DNA of 64,000 nt from Nostoc sp. S4 (GCA_029379225.1 JAQYWR010000027.1:1-64000); one strand, 5' to 3'. Shown: positions 44,301 through 53,004, numbered from the stretch's first letter. Notes: generated by a model from the sequence alone, not told the origin. Program-made: numbers and translations.

Positions 44301-46170
44301 ATGGTAAATAATGACGCAGTGCCTTGCGCGTAACTGCTAAATTGCATGTTAACGCAATTTGCTCTTTTTCTAGTAAACCTAAAATGCGATCGGGTTTGTC
44401 TCGTGATACCACTGGTAATTGATGCAAACCTCGAACACTCATGCGGTCTAAAGCTTCAGATAATAGTTCATCCTGCCATGCATAGAGAATTTCAGTAGTA
44501 CAAATGTCTATGAGTGTTTGACTAGATAAATTATCTGAAATTTCAGTTAGTGAATTTGAGTAAGTTTGCCAAAGAGCAAGGGCACGATTAATATCTTCTA
44601 GAGAAACGATACCAACTAATTGTTCTGCTGGATCGATTACTAAAGCACTTCGTGTGCGATCGCGAATCATTTCCACAGCTGCTTCTAACACACTAAGGGT
44701 TGCAGATAACTTTTTTGGACAAGGGTGCATCGCATCTTCTACCAATATTTGCTGCACAATTTCTGCTCGTTCGTCTTTCAATTCAGAAAGACCAATTTGT
44801 TGTAGATTAGAGTTAGAGTTAAAAGTCGGTTTAATCCTTTCTACTAACCAAACACTCAAACCGACAGCAGCCATCAACGGTAAAACAATGCGGTAGTCGC
44901 GGGTTAATTCAAACAACATTAAAATAGCCGTTAACGGTGCCCTAACACTCGCTGCTAACATTGCTGCCATCCCAACCATTGCATAAGCTGGGGGAGCTGC
45001 CATCTGATCGCAGATTGCTGGGAATACCACAGCTAAAATTTTGGCGTAAGCCGAACCAAAAGAAGCACCTAGAAACATAGCTGGTGCAAACAAACCGCCG
45101 ATAAAACCACTACCCGCACTAATTGCAGTCATCAGTAGCTTCACCACCAACAGTACAACTAACAGGTACAGTGAAAACTTGACATCCTGAAGCATTGCTT
45201 CCACAGTTTCGTAACCAACACCCAGAATTTGCGGGAAGTGTAAAGCAACTGCGCCAACAATCACACCGCCAATAATTGGATGAATTGGCTGAGGAATTTG
45301 TCCCAAAAATTGAAAGCCTGGAACCTTACCAGCAAAGCAGGCTTTAGCCAAACGAATTGATTGAGTATAAGTTAGAGAAATTACGCTCGCCCCTAAACCC
45401 AAGCCAAGATAAAGGGGTAATTCTAAAGGACTCCGGACTTGGTAAGCAGGTAAATCAAAAGCAGGTTGTGCCCCCAAACCAATTTGAGCAATTAATGCTG
45501 CTACCACCGCCGCCAGCAGCACTACACTGACAGCAGAAGTAGCAAAAGATGTAGCCCCCATCACCACCTCTAAGGCAAAAAATACTCCTGCAATCGGAGC
45601 ATTAAACCCAGCCGCTAATCCAGCAGCAGCGCCAGCACCCAACAGTAAACGTCGTCGTTCCTGAGATACATTTAAAATCACAGACAACAACATGCCAAAA
45701 TTTGCACCAATTTCTACACTTGGCCCCTCTGGTCCTAAAGAAGCACCGCTTCCCAAAGAAACAGATGCGGCTAGCATTTTGGTAACTGGTCGTAATGGTC
45801 GCCTGATTTCTGTTTCTTGAGAAGCGGCGATCAAAGATGAAAGTCCAGGGCCAAAATCTTGGGTACGCCAGCGCATCAAGCCAACAATTAATCCCCCAAG
45901 AGTAGGAACGCAAGCTAGAGTCCAAGCACCCCAGACGCCGATCTGACCCATCAAATTTTCTAGCATTAAATGATGAATTAGCTCGATCAAATAGTGAAAG
46001 GTAACTACACCCATGCCAGTGCCACCGCCAATTAGCATGGCTAAAAACAGCACAACGGTTTCTGGGGATGGTTGAAAACGGTTTATTAAGTGAGCCAAGC
46101 GGGCAGAAGGTATAGGAAAGGCAGGTTGTTCCATTACCTTCCTCAGTTGAGTGGGAGGCAAGAGAGTCAT
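44296..46170 (-). CDS. ClC-type chloride channel/transporter with CBS pair
   Basis: The 624-residue protein has an ClC membrane core (about 35-430). The filter motif GSGASLGPEGPS has the gating glutamate at residue 148. FNAPIAGVFFALEVVMG (about 189-205) and GSGFIGGLFAPAMFLGASFG (near 355) are further signatures. The second proton-path glutamate of ClC exchangers (the E after IE in E. coli ClC, IIEEM) reads Val here (ALEVVM), as in ClC channels. A cytoplasmic CBS-domain pair (about 475-620) follows and may bind adenine nucleotides. The protein moves anions across the membrane. It is monocistronic and ends within an STRR heptad. Confidence 0.93.
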   Translation of the reverse strand: MTLLPPTQLRKVMEQPAFPIPSARLAHLINRFQPSPETVVLFLAMLIGGGTGMGVVTFHYLIELIHHLMLENLMGQIGVWGAWTLACVPTLGGLIVGLMRWRTQDFGPGLSSLIAASQETEIRRPLRPVTKMLAASVSLGSGASLGPEGPSVEIGANFGMLLSVILNVSQERRRLLLGAGAAAGLAAGFNAPIAGVFFALEVVMGATSFATSAVSVVLLAAVVAALIAQIGLGAQPAFDLPAYQVRSPLELPLYLGLGLGASVISLTYTQSIRLAKACFAGKVPGFQFLGQIPQPIHPIIGGVIVGAVALHFPQILGVGYETVEAMLQDVKFSLYLLVVLLVVKLLMTAISAGSGFIGGLFAPAMFLGASFGSAYAKILAVVFPAICDQMAAPPAYAMVGMAAMLAASVRAPLTAILMLFELTRDYRIVLPLMAAVGLSVWLVERIKPTFNSNSNLQQIGLSELKDERAEIVQQILVEDAMHPCPKKLSATLSVLEAAVEMIRDRTRSALVIDPAEQLVGIVSLEDINRALALWQTYSNSLTEISDNLSSQTLIDICTTEILYAWQDELLSEALDRMSVRGLHQLPVVSRDKPDRILGLLEKEQIALTCNLAVTRKALRHYLPY

Positions 46171-46625
46171 TGAGAGGCGGGGTAAATGTAAGAAAAAATT
46201 TAAATTTTTATCTGTTACTTCTCATTGTGAGCCATTATTTAACAACCAGACAAGTAGACTTTATTTGCTCGATTCACAAAGCTTTAGTAAAAATCTCTCT
46301 ATGCAAATTTTTGTGGTGAGGACTGTTAAATGGGAGACAATTATTATTTAGGGGTCAGCGATGCCTATGGTTTTTGCTAGCCTACGCTGATGGAGTAGGA
46401 GTGAGCGTCAACCCTATTGTCTCTAAAGACAACATAGGTACTGTGAGCTACAAGCATTAATGAAAAGTCATTTTCGCTTAAATCTAGCTATACTCGTGTT
46501 GCGACCATTGACCCATCCTTGGTAGTAATACAATGTATTGTGATTTAGCATTGATATCAAATTAGACTTTAAGTCTGTTAAGTGTTGACCCTAATTCAAT
46601 ATAGCTATTCCTATAGAGCGAGTAA
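46171..46625. other. Intergenic region with a small hairpin
   Basis: About 455 bp. CCTATTGTCT and AGACAACATAGG near 46413-46438 form an imperfect stem (2-nt bulge, 4-nt loop). A dispersed gcctatgg / ctacgctgatggagtagg-type sequence precedes it. No gene is seen. Confidence 0.4.
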
Positions 46626-47009
46626 ATGAATATACACACATTTGATAATCATTATGTTACTTGCCCAATTTGCCAAAGAAATGGCACACCCAAACCAATT
46701 AAAACCCGTATTGGTCTATTTTGTTGTCCTTATTGCCAAGAACGGCTAGTAGTTTGCCAAAGCGGTCATTACGTCCGCGATCCATTTATTTGCAGACAAA
46801 TGATGATGTCTTCGGCACTGCGTCGTCAAAGCCGACCTTTGGCTAGGATTGTTAGGGATTTTGTCCTGCTCAAGCGTCCTATGGTGGCTTTTGCTGTAGG
46901 AAGTGCGATTTTTTTTAGTATGATTGCTATTACCCAGGAAACCACGAACTCCGATCGCCAAGTGTTTCCTACAGAGCAAATTAAAAAACCAGGGGAAAGA
47001 TTACCATAA
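46626..47009 (+). CDS. Small zinc-ribbon membrane protein
   Basis: The 127-residue protein has an N-terminal zinc ribbon with two knuckles, CPIC at 13-16 and CPYC at 34-37 (preceded by another Cys), plus further Cys at 45 and 56. A basic stretch RRQSRPLARIVRDFVLLKRP leads into one membrane helix (about 86-101, MVAFAVGSAIFFSMIAI). The C-terminus is polar. The topology would put the zinc ribbon in the cytoplasm. Function is unknown; it does not belong to a family I can name. Confidence 0.72.
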   Translation: MNIHTFDNHYVTCPICQRNGTPKPIKTRIGLFCCPYCQERLVVCQSGHYVRDPFICRQMMMSSALRRQSRPLARIVRDFVLLKRPMVAFAVGSAIFFSMIAITQETTNSDRQVFPTEQIKKPGERLP

Positions 47010-47161
47010 TCTAGGTTTACTTCCTATGGTCAATCAAATTTTACTTTACTGTCTGTAATTTTGCAATCAATAATATTGATTAATACAAAAGAGTCATCTA
47101 TTTTATTTAATAAATAGAATACTCTTCCATATCTAGCCGTACTAAATCATCGATCAAAAGT

Positions 47162-47197
47162 TAGCTCCCCAACTTTTAGTAAAAGGTCAGGGAGCCA
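47162..47197. terminator. Hairpin between convergent genes
   Basis: GCTCCC (47164-47169) pairs with GGGAGC (47190-47195), and CTTTT with AAAAG inside, forming a long imperfect stem with a three-base loop. It lies between the zinc-ribbon gene and the GT39 gene on the opposite strand. It resembles the interior of the MITE at 31481-31621. Confidence 0.5.
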
Positions 47198-47271
47198 AAC
47201 AATAATAAATCTTAACTCCTAACGGGCTAAACGCCCCGCTACCGCTAACAGCACTCTCAATGCCTCCATAC

Positions 47272-48891
47272 TTATAAACGATTCGTATCTTTGGTAACTA
47301 ATTTCCATCCTTCAGCTTGGTCAATTAGCTTCATCGACTCTAGTTGAAGATTGGTGAAAGCAGATGCATGAAGCAGGAAGTAGGGTTGTCCGTTGTAGTG
47401 CCAATAATATTGCAGTTCACCAATAGAAGCCGGAATAATTGTGCGATCGCTGTAATAATCTAGCGAGGGACGAGAGTAAGGAAAAGATGTGTAAATCTTC
47501 TTTGTTGCTGGATTTGCCCGCACGATCATCGCAGCTACTGGTTTGACTGGATAAGCCTCAGATAATTCCCAAACCCAGTAATTCGATTTCATTAACAGTA
47601 GCAGCGAAATATAACTTCCCCAGAATAAAATTTTCAGAAATTGTCCGTCACCTCGCTCTGCCAAAATAGCTGCTAAAGTCATTGTTAAAGCTACTGCTGC
47701 AAAAATCAGCTGTAAATCTGTTTTCGGTGTTGTACCCCAACTAAAATAAATGCTGCCCACAGAAGCGACTACAGCCAAAATCGCCAAACCTGCCACCCAA
47801 GTACGGGGATAAGATGACACTAAAGGTGAATTTTCTGTTTCTGCTAACTGGATACCAAAAGCTAAGGCTAAACTGGGGTAAATCGGGAATACATACCAGG
47901 GAAGTTTGATAATCATCAAGGAAATTATTAGCAGATAAACGCCACTCCACGCCAGTACTAGTTTTGCCCAGCTAAGGTTGCGATTTTCCCAAGTTAAACT
48001 TACAGTTTGTGGTAAGAATAATAACCACGGCCATGTGTACTTGAGAAGTTCAATGATGTAGTACCAAGGTGGTTCAAAATTTCTCTGTGCAACTGTGTTA
48101 ATTCGGCCCAGAGATGGATTTACCAGCCCAATTTCGGCGAAAGTGTAACCATAGTGAACGAGTTGGGCACTGTACCAACCAAGCACAGGTAAAATGCCAA
48201 TCAAGATTGCTATCCACAGATAGTAACAGGTGAGTAGTCGTGGGGTATCCCAAAATAAAAATACTATGGCGATCGCACCGAGCAATATGCCCATCAGTCC
48301 TTGAGTCAGGCAAATTAACCCAAAACCAATGCCAATACCAAGGCAATAACGTAAATCCCGGCGCGATCGCAATACGCACAACATCATCACCATCAAAAAA
48401 CTGACCACCGCCCCATCTAACATTGCCAAGCGTCCATGACGCACCACAGGTAGCATTGTTAGATAAATTAAGGCACTATAAATAGCTGCCCAACGTTGGC
48501 GAAATAATTCTCGACCAATGCAATACAGTAAAGGTACTGAACTTGAAGTTAAAATTGCTCCAGGCAGGCGCGTCGTGAATTCGTTCTCGCCTGCTAGAGA
48601 ATAAGCCCAAGCAATTAGCAAATTCATTAAAGGCGGCTTGTTATGGTATGGTTCGCCTCCTAGCGTTGGGTAAAGCCAGCGCATTGAACCTGTTGGTGCG
48701 TGCCAAATTTCCCTAGCCACCTGTGCCACAGTACCTTCATCCCAATCTCGCAGGGGCAACCCTCCCAGATTGACACTAAACAGTAACACTGCTGCTAACA
48801 GCAACAGCACAAGCCATACCCAATCAATCCATTTGCCAACTGTGCGCTGCTGTTTTTCTAGATGACCCCAAATAAAGCTTCCTTCTTGCAT
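47272..48891 (-). CDS. GT39-like membrane glycosyltransferase
   Basis: The 539-residue protein has about 10-12 hydrophobic segments. The first lumenal loop carries the DE pair of GT-C enzymes (LPLRDWDEGTVAQVAREIW, about 48-66), and YHNKPPLMNLLIAWAYSL follows near 82. These are the marks of dolichyl-phosphate-mannose/ArnT-like (PMT_2) transferases. They use lipid-linked sugars on the outer face of the membrane to modify proteins or lipids. The C-terminal region (about 450-539) is soluble and probably periplasmic. Acceptor and sugar are unknown. Confidence 0.88.
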   Translation of the reverse strand: MQEGSFIWGHLEKQQRTVGKWIDWVWLVLLLLAAVLLFSVNLGGLPLRDWDEGTVAQVAREIWHAPTGSMRWLYPTLGGEPYHNKPPLMNLLIAWAYSLAGENEFTTRLPGAILTSSSVPLLYCIGRELFRQRWAAIYSALIYLTMLPVVRHGRLAMLDGAVVSFLMVMMLCVLRSRRDLRYCLGIGIGFGLICLTQGLMGILLGAIAIVFLFWDTPRLLTCYYLWIAILIGILPVLGWYSAQLVHYGYTFAEIGLVNPSLGRINTVAQRNFEPPWYYIIELLKYTWPWLLFLPQTVSLTWENRNLSWAKLVLAWSGVYLLIISLMIIKLPWYVFPIYPSLALAFGIQLAETENSPLVSSYPRTWVAGLAILAVVASVGSIYFSWGTTPKTDLQLIFAAVALTMTLAAILAERGDGQFLKILFWGSYISLLLLMKSNYWVWELSEAYPVKPVAAMIVRANPATKKIYTSFPYSRPSLDYYSDRTIIPASIGELQYYWHYNGQPYFLLHASAFTNLQLESMKLIDQAEGWKLVTKDTNRL

Positions 48892-49372
48892 ATTCTATGG
48901 TAATCATTTTACTTGCTGGTTCGATTACATAGAGACCAGAGCGAATCTCCAATGTTGCCACCCAGTAACAACGTCTGTTCTTAACGATTGCTAGTTTCCA
49001 AGATTAACTCAAAATTTTCTAATTAGAACTATTTTTTAGAGAAATTTGTCTTTATTATTTAACGAATATTTTTGGAGATAAATGAGAAAAATAATCCGTA
49101 TAAAAACTGGCTCAATACTTCTTGTGTATTTTGTAAATAAATCTACATTGTCTAATGTTTTATCTAGTTTTTTGTTACTTTGAGGATGATAAGATTACAG
49201 ATATAACATCATCTAAAATTTAAGATGAAGAGTTATGTGATTGTTACGAGTACTACAATTCAAGCATTATTTAGGGTTTAATCCTTGTGTAGTAAGCACT
49301 ATATACATATTTCAAATATAAAATATGAGTCTAAGAGTACTCTTTAATTTATTAATTCTGACTATGGAAATA
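48892..49372. other. AT-rich intergenic region
   Basis: About 480 bp with no supported ORF. It lies upstream of the GT39 gene and downstream of the recombinase gene. No clear terminator was seen for the recombinase. Confidence 0.4.
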
Positions 49373-50689
49373 TTAAAAAATAAAAATAACTTGCAAGTTC
49401 CATTTTTGCTCTTGACGAACAATTTCAATTTGTTTAATGAATTCTCGAAAGTAAAATCGTCGCTCTGTTTCGGACAAATCTAACCAAAATTGGGGAATCG
49501 AAACAGCAACAGCAACAGAACGCAAGTTGACTGGCGGGAGAATTGCCAATTTGGCTTCGAGTGTAGAGATTTCTGTGCGGAGTTTATAAGCCCTAATGTT
49601 TGCTGTTTCAGTATCTAAAATTCCAGTTTCAATTAATGCAGGTAACTGAGCAAGTATTTCTTGCTGACGAGCGATCGCTTGGCTTAAACTATTCTTGACT
49701 GCATCCAACTGCGGAAAATTCATTCCGGCTACAGCTAGGGGTAAGTCGCGGCAAACTGTTTCAATTGTTTGTTCTAAAACCTCTTGGTAAGCAATAGCTG
49801 GACACTTAGGGCGTTGGGGACAGCTGATACAACGTAAATACAGATACTCTTTGTCTTGGTTGCGTTGGGTGACACGGGTAACTGTGAGATGCGATTGACA
49901 CTCGCCACAAACAACTAACCCAGCTAAAGAACGTGGCGCACTCGCAGTGCGGGGTGGTAAACGGCTGTTACGGCGTAAAAGTCGGTCAACTTGAGCAGCT
50001 TCTTCCTTGGAAATTATCGGAATATGGGTATTGGAGATAATTTCACCATTTTGGTAAGCTGTATTGCCGCGATAAACTGGATTAGTCAACCAGCGTCGCC
50101 CAGTGGTAACAGAGATTTTCTTGCCGTATTTTTTCGCCAAGTAGCGGACTGAACCCCGCAAGGAACCATAGAGTAAAAAATTATCAAAAAAATCCTTGAC
50201 CACTGGTGAAGTGCTGCGGTCAATGGTATACTTGCCCTTACCTCTGCGGTAGCCGTAGGGAACTTTACCGGGTGGGGGTGCAGCGTCAAGACGATTACGG
50301 GCATGTCCTTGACGGATGCGACGACTGCGTTGTTCGCGTTGGATAGCATGTAGTAAATTCAGTAACTCGGCTCGAAGAGAAGAATTTTCTGAGGTGTAAG
50401 GTTGCTCAGTAGCGATTACTACCACTCCCATTGCTTCGAGTTGATGAAGGCGATCGCTTACTTCCTCTACAGTATCTCCCAATTCTTCCAAGCGACGAAT
50501 TAACAAATAATCTACACCTTCAGTTTGGCAATCAGCGAGTAATTGTTGTAATTGCCATCGTGTAGCGTGTCCAGAAGACTCTGGGTTGCCCAAATCCTGA
50601 TAAATTCCATCAACTTCCCATCCCCAACTGCTTTCATCGGGAGAAGATTCTAGTAGAGGATCGGTGTAAGAGTAGGCAATTATTTTCAT
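49373..50689 (-). CDS. Large serine recombinase homologue lacking the catalytic residues
   Basis: The 438-residue protein has the order resolvase-like domain (1-135), recombinase domain (about 140-230, with PPPGKVPYGYRRGKG), zinc ribbon (CGEC near 265-268, CISC and a further Cys) and a coiled coil (about 325-385). In active enzymes the first strand reads Y-x-R-x-S with the nucleophilic Ser; here it reads IAYSYTDPLL, with Asp at position 10. The Arg pair of the DRLxR loop reads RRLEELGDT, so both are replaced by Glu and Asp. The protein should therefore not catalyse strand exchange by the usual route, but it could still bind DNA. A heptad STRR abuts its ATG. No attachment site or element border was found. 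Confidence 0.85.
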   Translation of the reverse strand: MKIIAYSYTDPLLESSPDESSWGWEVDGIYQDLGNPESSGHATRWQLQQLLADCQTEGVDYLLIRRLEELGDTVEEVSDRLHQLEAMGVVVIATEQPYTSENSSLRAELLNLLHAIQREQRSRRIRQGHARNRLDAAPPPGKVPYGYRRGKGKYTIDRSTSPVVKDFFDNFLLYGSLRGSVRYLAKKYGKKISVTTGRRWLTNPVYRGNTAYQNGEIISNTHIPIISKEEAAQVDRLLRRNSRLPPRTASAPRSLAGLVVCGECQSHLTVTRVTQRNQDKEYLYLRCISCPQRPKCPAIAYQEVLEQTIETVCRDLPLAVAGMNFPQLDAVKNSLSQAIARQQEILAQLPALIETGILDTETANIRAYKLRTEISTLEAKLAILPPVNLRSVAVAVSIPQFWLDLSETERRFYFREFIKQIEIVRQEQKWNLQVIFIF

Positions 50690-50728
50690 TGGTCATTGGT
50701 CATTGGTCATTGGTCATTTGTCATTTGT
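50686..50728. repeat. cattggt heptad STRR at the recombinase start
   Basis: CATTGGT repeats about five times followed by CATTTGT units, starting at the recombinase ATG on the minus strand. No recognisable ribosome site remains. Confidence 0.75.
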
Positions 50729-50777
50729 TAATGGGAGACAAGGGGCACAGAGGTAAAAAAGAATGGAGTTTTTATAC

Positions 50778-50985
50778 TTGTTGGCGAGTATCAAAGACTC
50801 ATTAACGGAGTTCTGAGGTGGATTAACGAGTATCAAAGACTCGTTAACGGAGTTCTGAAGTGGATTAATGAGTATCAAAGACTCGTTAACGGAGTTCTGA
50901 GGTGGATTAATGAGTATCAAAGACTCGTTAACGGAGTTCTGAGGTGGATTAACGAGTATCAAAGACTCGTTAACGAGTCTTATTT
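50778..50985. repeat. 42-nt minisatellite of five hairpin units
   Basis: GAGTATCAAAGACTC recurs at 50786, 50828, 50870, 50912 and 50954, exactly every 42 nt, with nearly identical GTTAACGGAGTTCTGAGG linkers. In each unit TTAACGAGT and ACTCGTTAA form a 9-bp stem around ATCAAAG. Units differ by one or two bases (aacg/aatg, gagg/gaag). The whole unit is repeated, not just a repeat around unique spacers, so it is not a CRISPR. Confidence 0.95.
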
Positions 50986-51041
50986 ATACCAATTTGCTAT
51001 ATTATAACTACTTCCCCTACTCTCATCTGCTCGACTCTGGC

Positions 51042-51401
51042 TCACTGCTGACTCAGTTCGACGATATTGCCATCTGGATCTTGAGTAAACAGAGCAGGGC
51101 GACCTGAGGCGCTTGGTTGAATGGGATAATTATAATTAAGCAACTCTTGTTTAGCTGCGTCCAAGTCAGCAACAGAGAAAGCGAAGTGAGGGTTACGTCC
51201 CCATTTTTCGTTTAGGTTTTCGGTGGGGACTGTAGGCGCAACTATTAGGTGAATTTGATAGTTGCCGACTTGATACCATGCACCAGCGTATTTCAGCGAA
51301 CGATCTATTTTGGCTAATCCTAAGACTTTGCCATAAAAGCGTTCAGAACGTTCTAAGTCAGTTACGAGAATTGCTGTATGGAGACTTTGGGTAATCTGCA
51401 T
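51042..51401 (-). CDS. VOC superfamily (glyoxalase-like) protein
   Basis: The 119-residue protein has two beta-alpha-beta-beta-beta modules. It starts MQITQSLHTAILVTDLERSERFYGKVLGL, has HFAFSVADLDAAKQEL in the middle and ends RPALFTQDPDGNIVELSQQ. The metal-ligand positions (His8, Glu near 116) are partly present. Such proteins include dioxygenases, lyases and resistance proteins; substrate is unknown. It lies between repeat-rich spacers. Confidence 0.88.
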   Translation of the reverse strand: MQITQSLHTAILVTDLERSERFYGKVLGLAKIDRSLKYAGAWYQVGNYQIHLIVAPTVPTENLNEKWGRNPHFAFSVADLDAAKQELLNYNYPIQPSASGRPALFTQDPDGNIVELSQQ

Positions 51402-51448
51402 TTCAGTAGGTGCGATCGCATTTATTTAAATTTTGACGTAGTTTGCGA

Positions 51449-51481
51449 CTTGGGGGGAGTGGGGCAGAGGGGCAGGGGAGA
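51449..51481. repeat. G-rich tract, potential G-quadruplex
   Basis: GGGGGGAGTGGGGCAGAGGGG followed by CAGGGG contains four G-runs of four or more within about 30 bp, between the divergent VOC and hypothetical genes. The reverse complement type occurs at 55498-55535. Such tracts are frequent in cyanobacterial spacers. Confidence 0.65.
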
Positions 51482-51510
51482 ATAATAACTAAAGACTAAG
51501 GATGAATGGA

Positions 51511-51969
51511 ATGAGAACTGCTCAATTAAGTCTTACAGAAATGAATGCTGCACGGGAGATTTTACAAGATTACGACCCTGCACAAGAGGCTTTGAATCAT
51601 TTGGAAAAACACAATGGCAAAGTTGAAACTGCTTTCGAGGATTTATGGATAGAAAAAAATGGGAAACCGCTTATGCAGCAAGGTAAATCACTTTGGCAAG
51701 TAACATTAAAGGTATTGCGTGAGGAACTCTGTGGCGATGAGGGTTTTCGCGGTCAACTCAAAGATTACACAAAGAATCCAGGGAGTTCGCCTTTGCTGAC
51801 AGGCTTGATTATCTCTCTTGTTGGTGTAGCGACAGCACACGGTTTGGTAATCGATCCAGCGATCGCAACTGTTATTGTTTTATATATCCTCAAAATTGGC
51901 TTGAATATTTTTTGCGAATACACTGAACCACCCATTGGCAATATTGGAACTCTACCATCAGCAAACTGA
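51511..51969 (+). CDS. Hypothetical protein with C-terminal membrane helices
   Basis: The product of 152 residues has an N-terminal helical part (LTEMNAAREILQDYDPAQEALNHLEKHNGKVETAFEDLW) that looks like a UBA/TS-N-like three-helix unit. A basic middle follows, then two hydrophobic helices near the C-terminus (SPLLTGLIISLVGVATAHGL and ATVIVLYILKIGLNIF). The ATG at 51511 has AAGG 9 nt upstream; another ATG at 51502 adds three residues. Function is unknown. Membrane attachment is predicted from the hydrophobic segments. Confidence 0.65.
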   Translation: MRTAQLSLTEMNAAREILQDYDPAQEALNHLEKHNGKVETAFEDLWIEKNGKPLMQQGKSLWQVTLKVLREELCGDEGFRGQLKDYTKNPGSSPLLTGLIISLVGVATAHGLVIDPAIATVIVLYILKIGLNIFCEYTEPPIGNIGTLPSAN

Positions 51970-51972
51970 GAT

Positions 51973-51998
51973 GCTACCTTGCAACTATGCAGGGTAGC
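51973..51998 (+). terminator. 11-bp hairpin after the hypothetical gene
   Basis: GCTACCTTGCA (51973-51983) pairs with TGCAGGGTAGC (51988-51998) with one G-U and a four-base loop, directly after the stop codon. No T-run follows; it resembles the hairpin at 16598-16625. Confidence 0.5.
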
Positions 51999-52087
51999 CA
52001 CCAGCTTGAAAAATCTGGTCGGCGGTTAAATCTAACTCTGGGAAAGTAGGTGAGACGATGCGCTCATTGTCTCTAAATATAAATAAA

Positions 52088-52172
52088 GGCGTTGCTGAAT
52101 GTAAATATGAATTTGTATCACGCAGAGGCGCAGAGGCGCAGAGAGTAAGAGTTGAGAGGAGTTGATTTTTAG
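52088..52172. mobile_element. Truncated copy of the GGCGTTGCTGA MITE
   Basis: GGCGTTGCTGAATGTAAATA and the interior (CGCAGAG units, GAGAGTAAGAGTTGAGA, GAGTTGATTTTTA) match the 26058-26211 element. The right inverted end is missing. It also follows an AAATAAA sequence, as at 26050. Confidence 0.75.
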
Positions 52173-52215
52173 CTTATAATTTAGTAATATAGCTAGTTTT
52201 GTACAAAATCTCTAA

Positions 52216-52458
52216 ATGCTGACAAAGTATATTCAAGCAGCTTTGCACAGAGCAAACTATGAAATTTTAGAAGATGGTACTTTTTATGCAGAAGTACCTG
52301 AATTGCAGGGGTTATATGCGAATGCGTCTACACTGGAAGCTTGTAGAGAAGAGTTAAAACAATCTTTAGAAGAGTGGATTGTTTTAGGACTACAGTTAGG
52401 GCATAATTTACCTGAATTAGACGGAATCTCTCTTGCTTTGAAAAAGGATGCGGCTTGA
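52216..52458 (+). CDS. hicB: HicB-type antitoxin
   Basis: The 80-residue protein has the HicB partial RNase H fold. YEILEDGTFYAEVPELQGLYANASTLEACREELKQSLEEW matches the core, including the E-x-P-E-L-x-G-x-x-A motif. It lacks a C-terminal DNA-binding domain, so autoregulation may be weak or need another factor. It overlaps the downstream toxin gene by one base (TGATG), and the order antitoxin-toxin is the reverse of classical hicAB. Confidence 0.9.
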   Translation: MLTKYIQAALHRANYEILEDGTFYAEVPELQGLYANASTLEACREELKQSLEEWIVLGLQLGHNLPELDGISLALKKDAA

Positions 52459-52640
52459 TGCCAAACTTTGGGCCGATTAATCGCAGGGAATTAATTTATT
52501 ATCTGAAAAAACTTGCTTTTGAAGGGCCTTACTCAGGTACAAAACATCAATTTATGGTTAAAGATGAACTGAGATTAATCATTCCTAACCCCCATGAAGA
52601 AGATATTAGCAAAAGTTTACTGGCAAAAATTTTAAAATAG
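52458..52640 (+). CDS. hicA: HicA-type mRNA interferase toxin
   Basis: The 60-residue protein has the dsRNA-binding-like fold of HicA. INRRELIYYLKKLAFEGPYSGTKHQFMVKDELRLIIPNPH contains the catalytic His in GTKHQFM and the terminal SKSLLAKILK helix. HicA cleaves mRNA and is neutralised by HicB. The ATG at 52458 overlaps the hicB stop; a TTG three bases earlier is less likely. Both genes look intact. Confidence 0.9.
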   Translation: MPNFGPINRRELIYYLKKLAFEGPYSGTKHQFMVKDELRLIIPNPHEEDISKSLLAKILK

Positions 52641-52695
52641 GCTCAAGTTAGTAAAGATGAATGGGAAGCGCTTTAAAGGAGCGATCGCCTTGCCA

Positions 52696-52920
52696 TCACT
52701 CAGGTAATTTCTCTAACGCTTCCCGTACGATCGCCCCCCAATATTCCTCTTTATACTCTACATATATCTCCAATGCTGTCTGCAAATTAACCCTCGCCTC
52801 TGCGTAATTTTCTTCTGCTTGTGCAAGGCTTCCTAAACAGTGGTAAGTGAGTGCTTGGGAATAGCGATCGCCAAATTCGATATCGATAGCCAAAGCTTGT
52901 TGGTAATTGCGCCTTGCCAC
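52696..52920 (-). pseudogene. TPR gene remnant
   Basis: The frame of 74 codons encodes two TPR-like units (NYQQALAIDIEFGDRYSQALTYHCLGSLAQ, then NLQTALEIYVEYKEEYWGAIV) and a normal-looking end, LEKLPE. A TAG directly precedes the GTG at 52920 and no upstream part is found. This is the 3' remnant of a TPR or CHAT-linked protein. Confidence 0.6.
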
Positions 52921-53004
52921 CTATTGCACAAATCATTGCAAAAACGTTCTTTTGTCCAATAATGATAAGCCAATAGTCGTTCGGCTATCACCGTTGATTC
53001 ATGA

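Noticed and set aside
50778-50985. CRISPR array
   Set aside because: The whole 42-nt unit repeats, with no unique spacers, no leader and no cas genes nearby. It is a minisatellite.
49373-50985. Programmed DNA rearrangement element (like the fdxN or nifD elements)
   Set aside because: The recombinase homologue lacks catalytic residues, and no split gene or direct-repeat border was found in the window.
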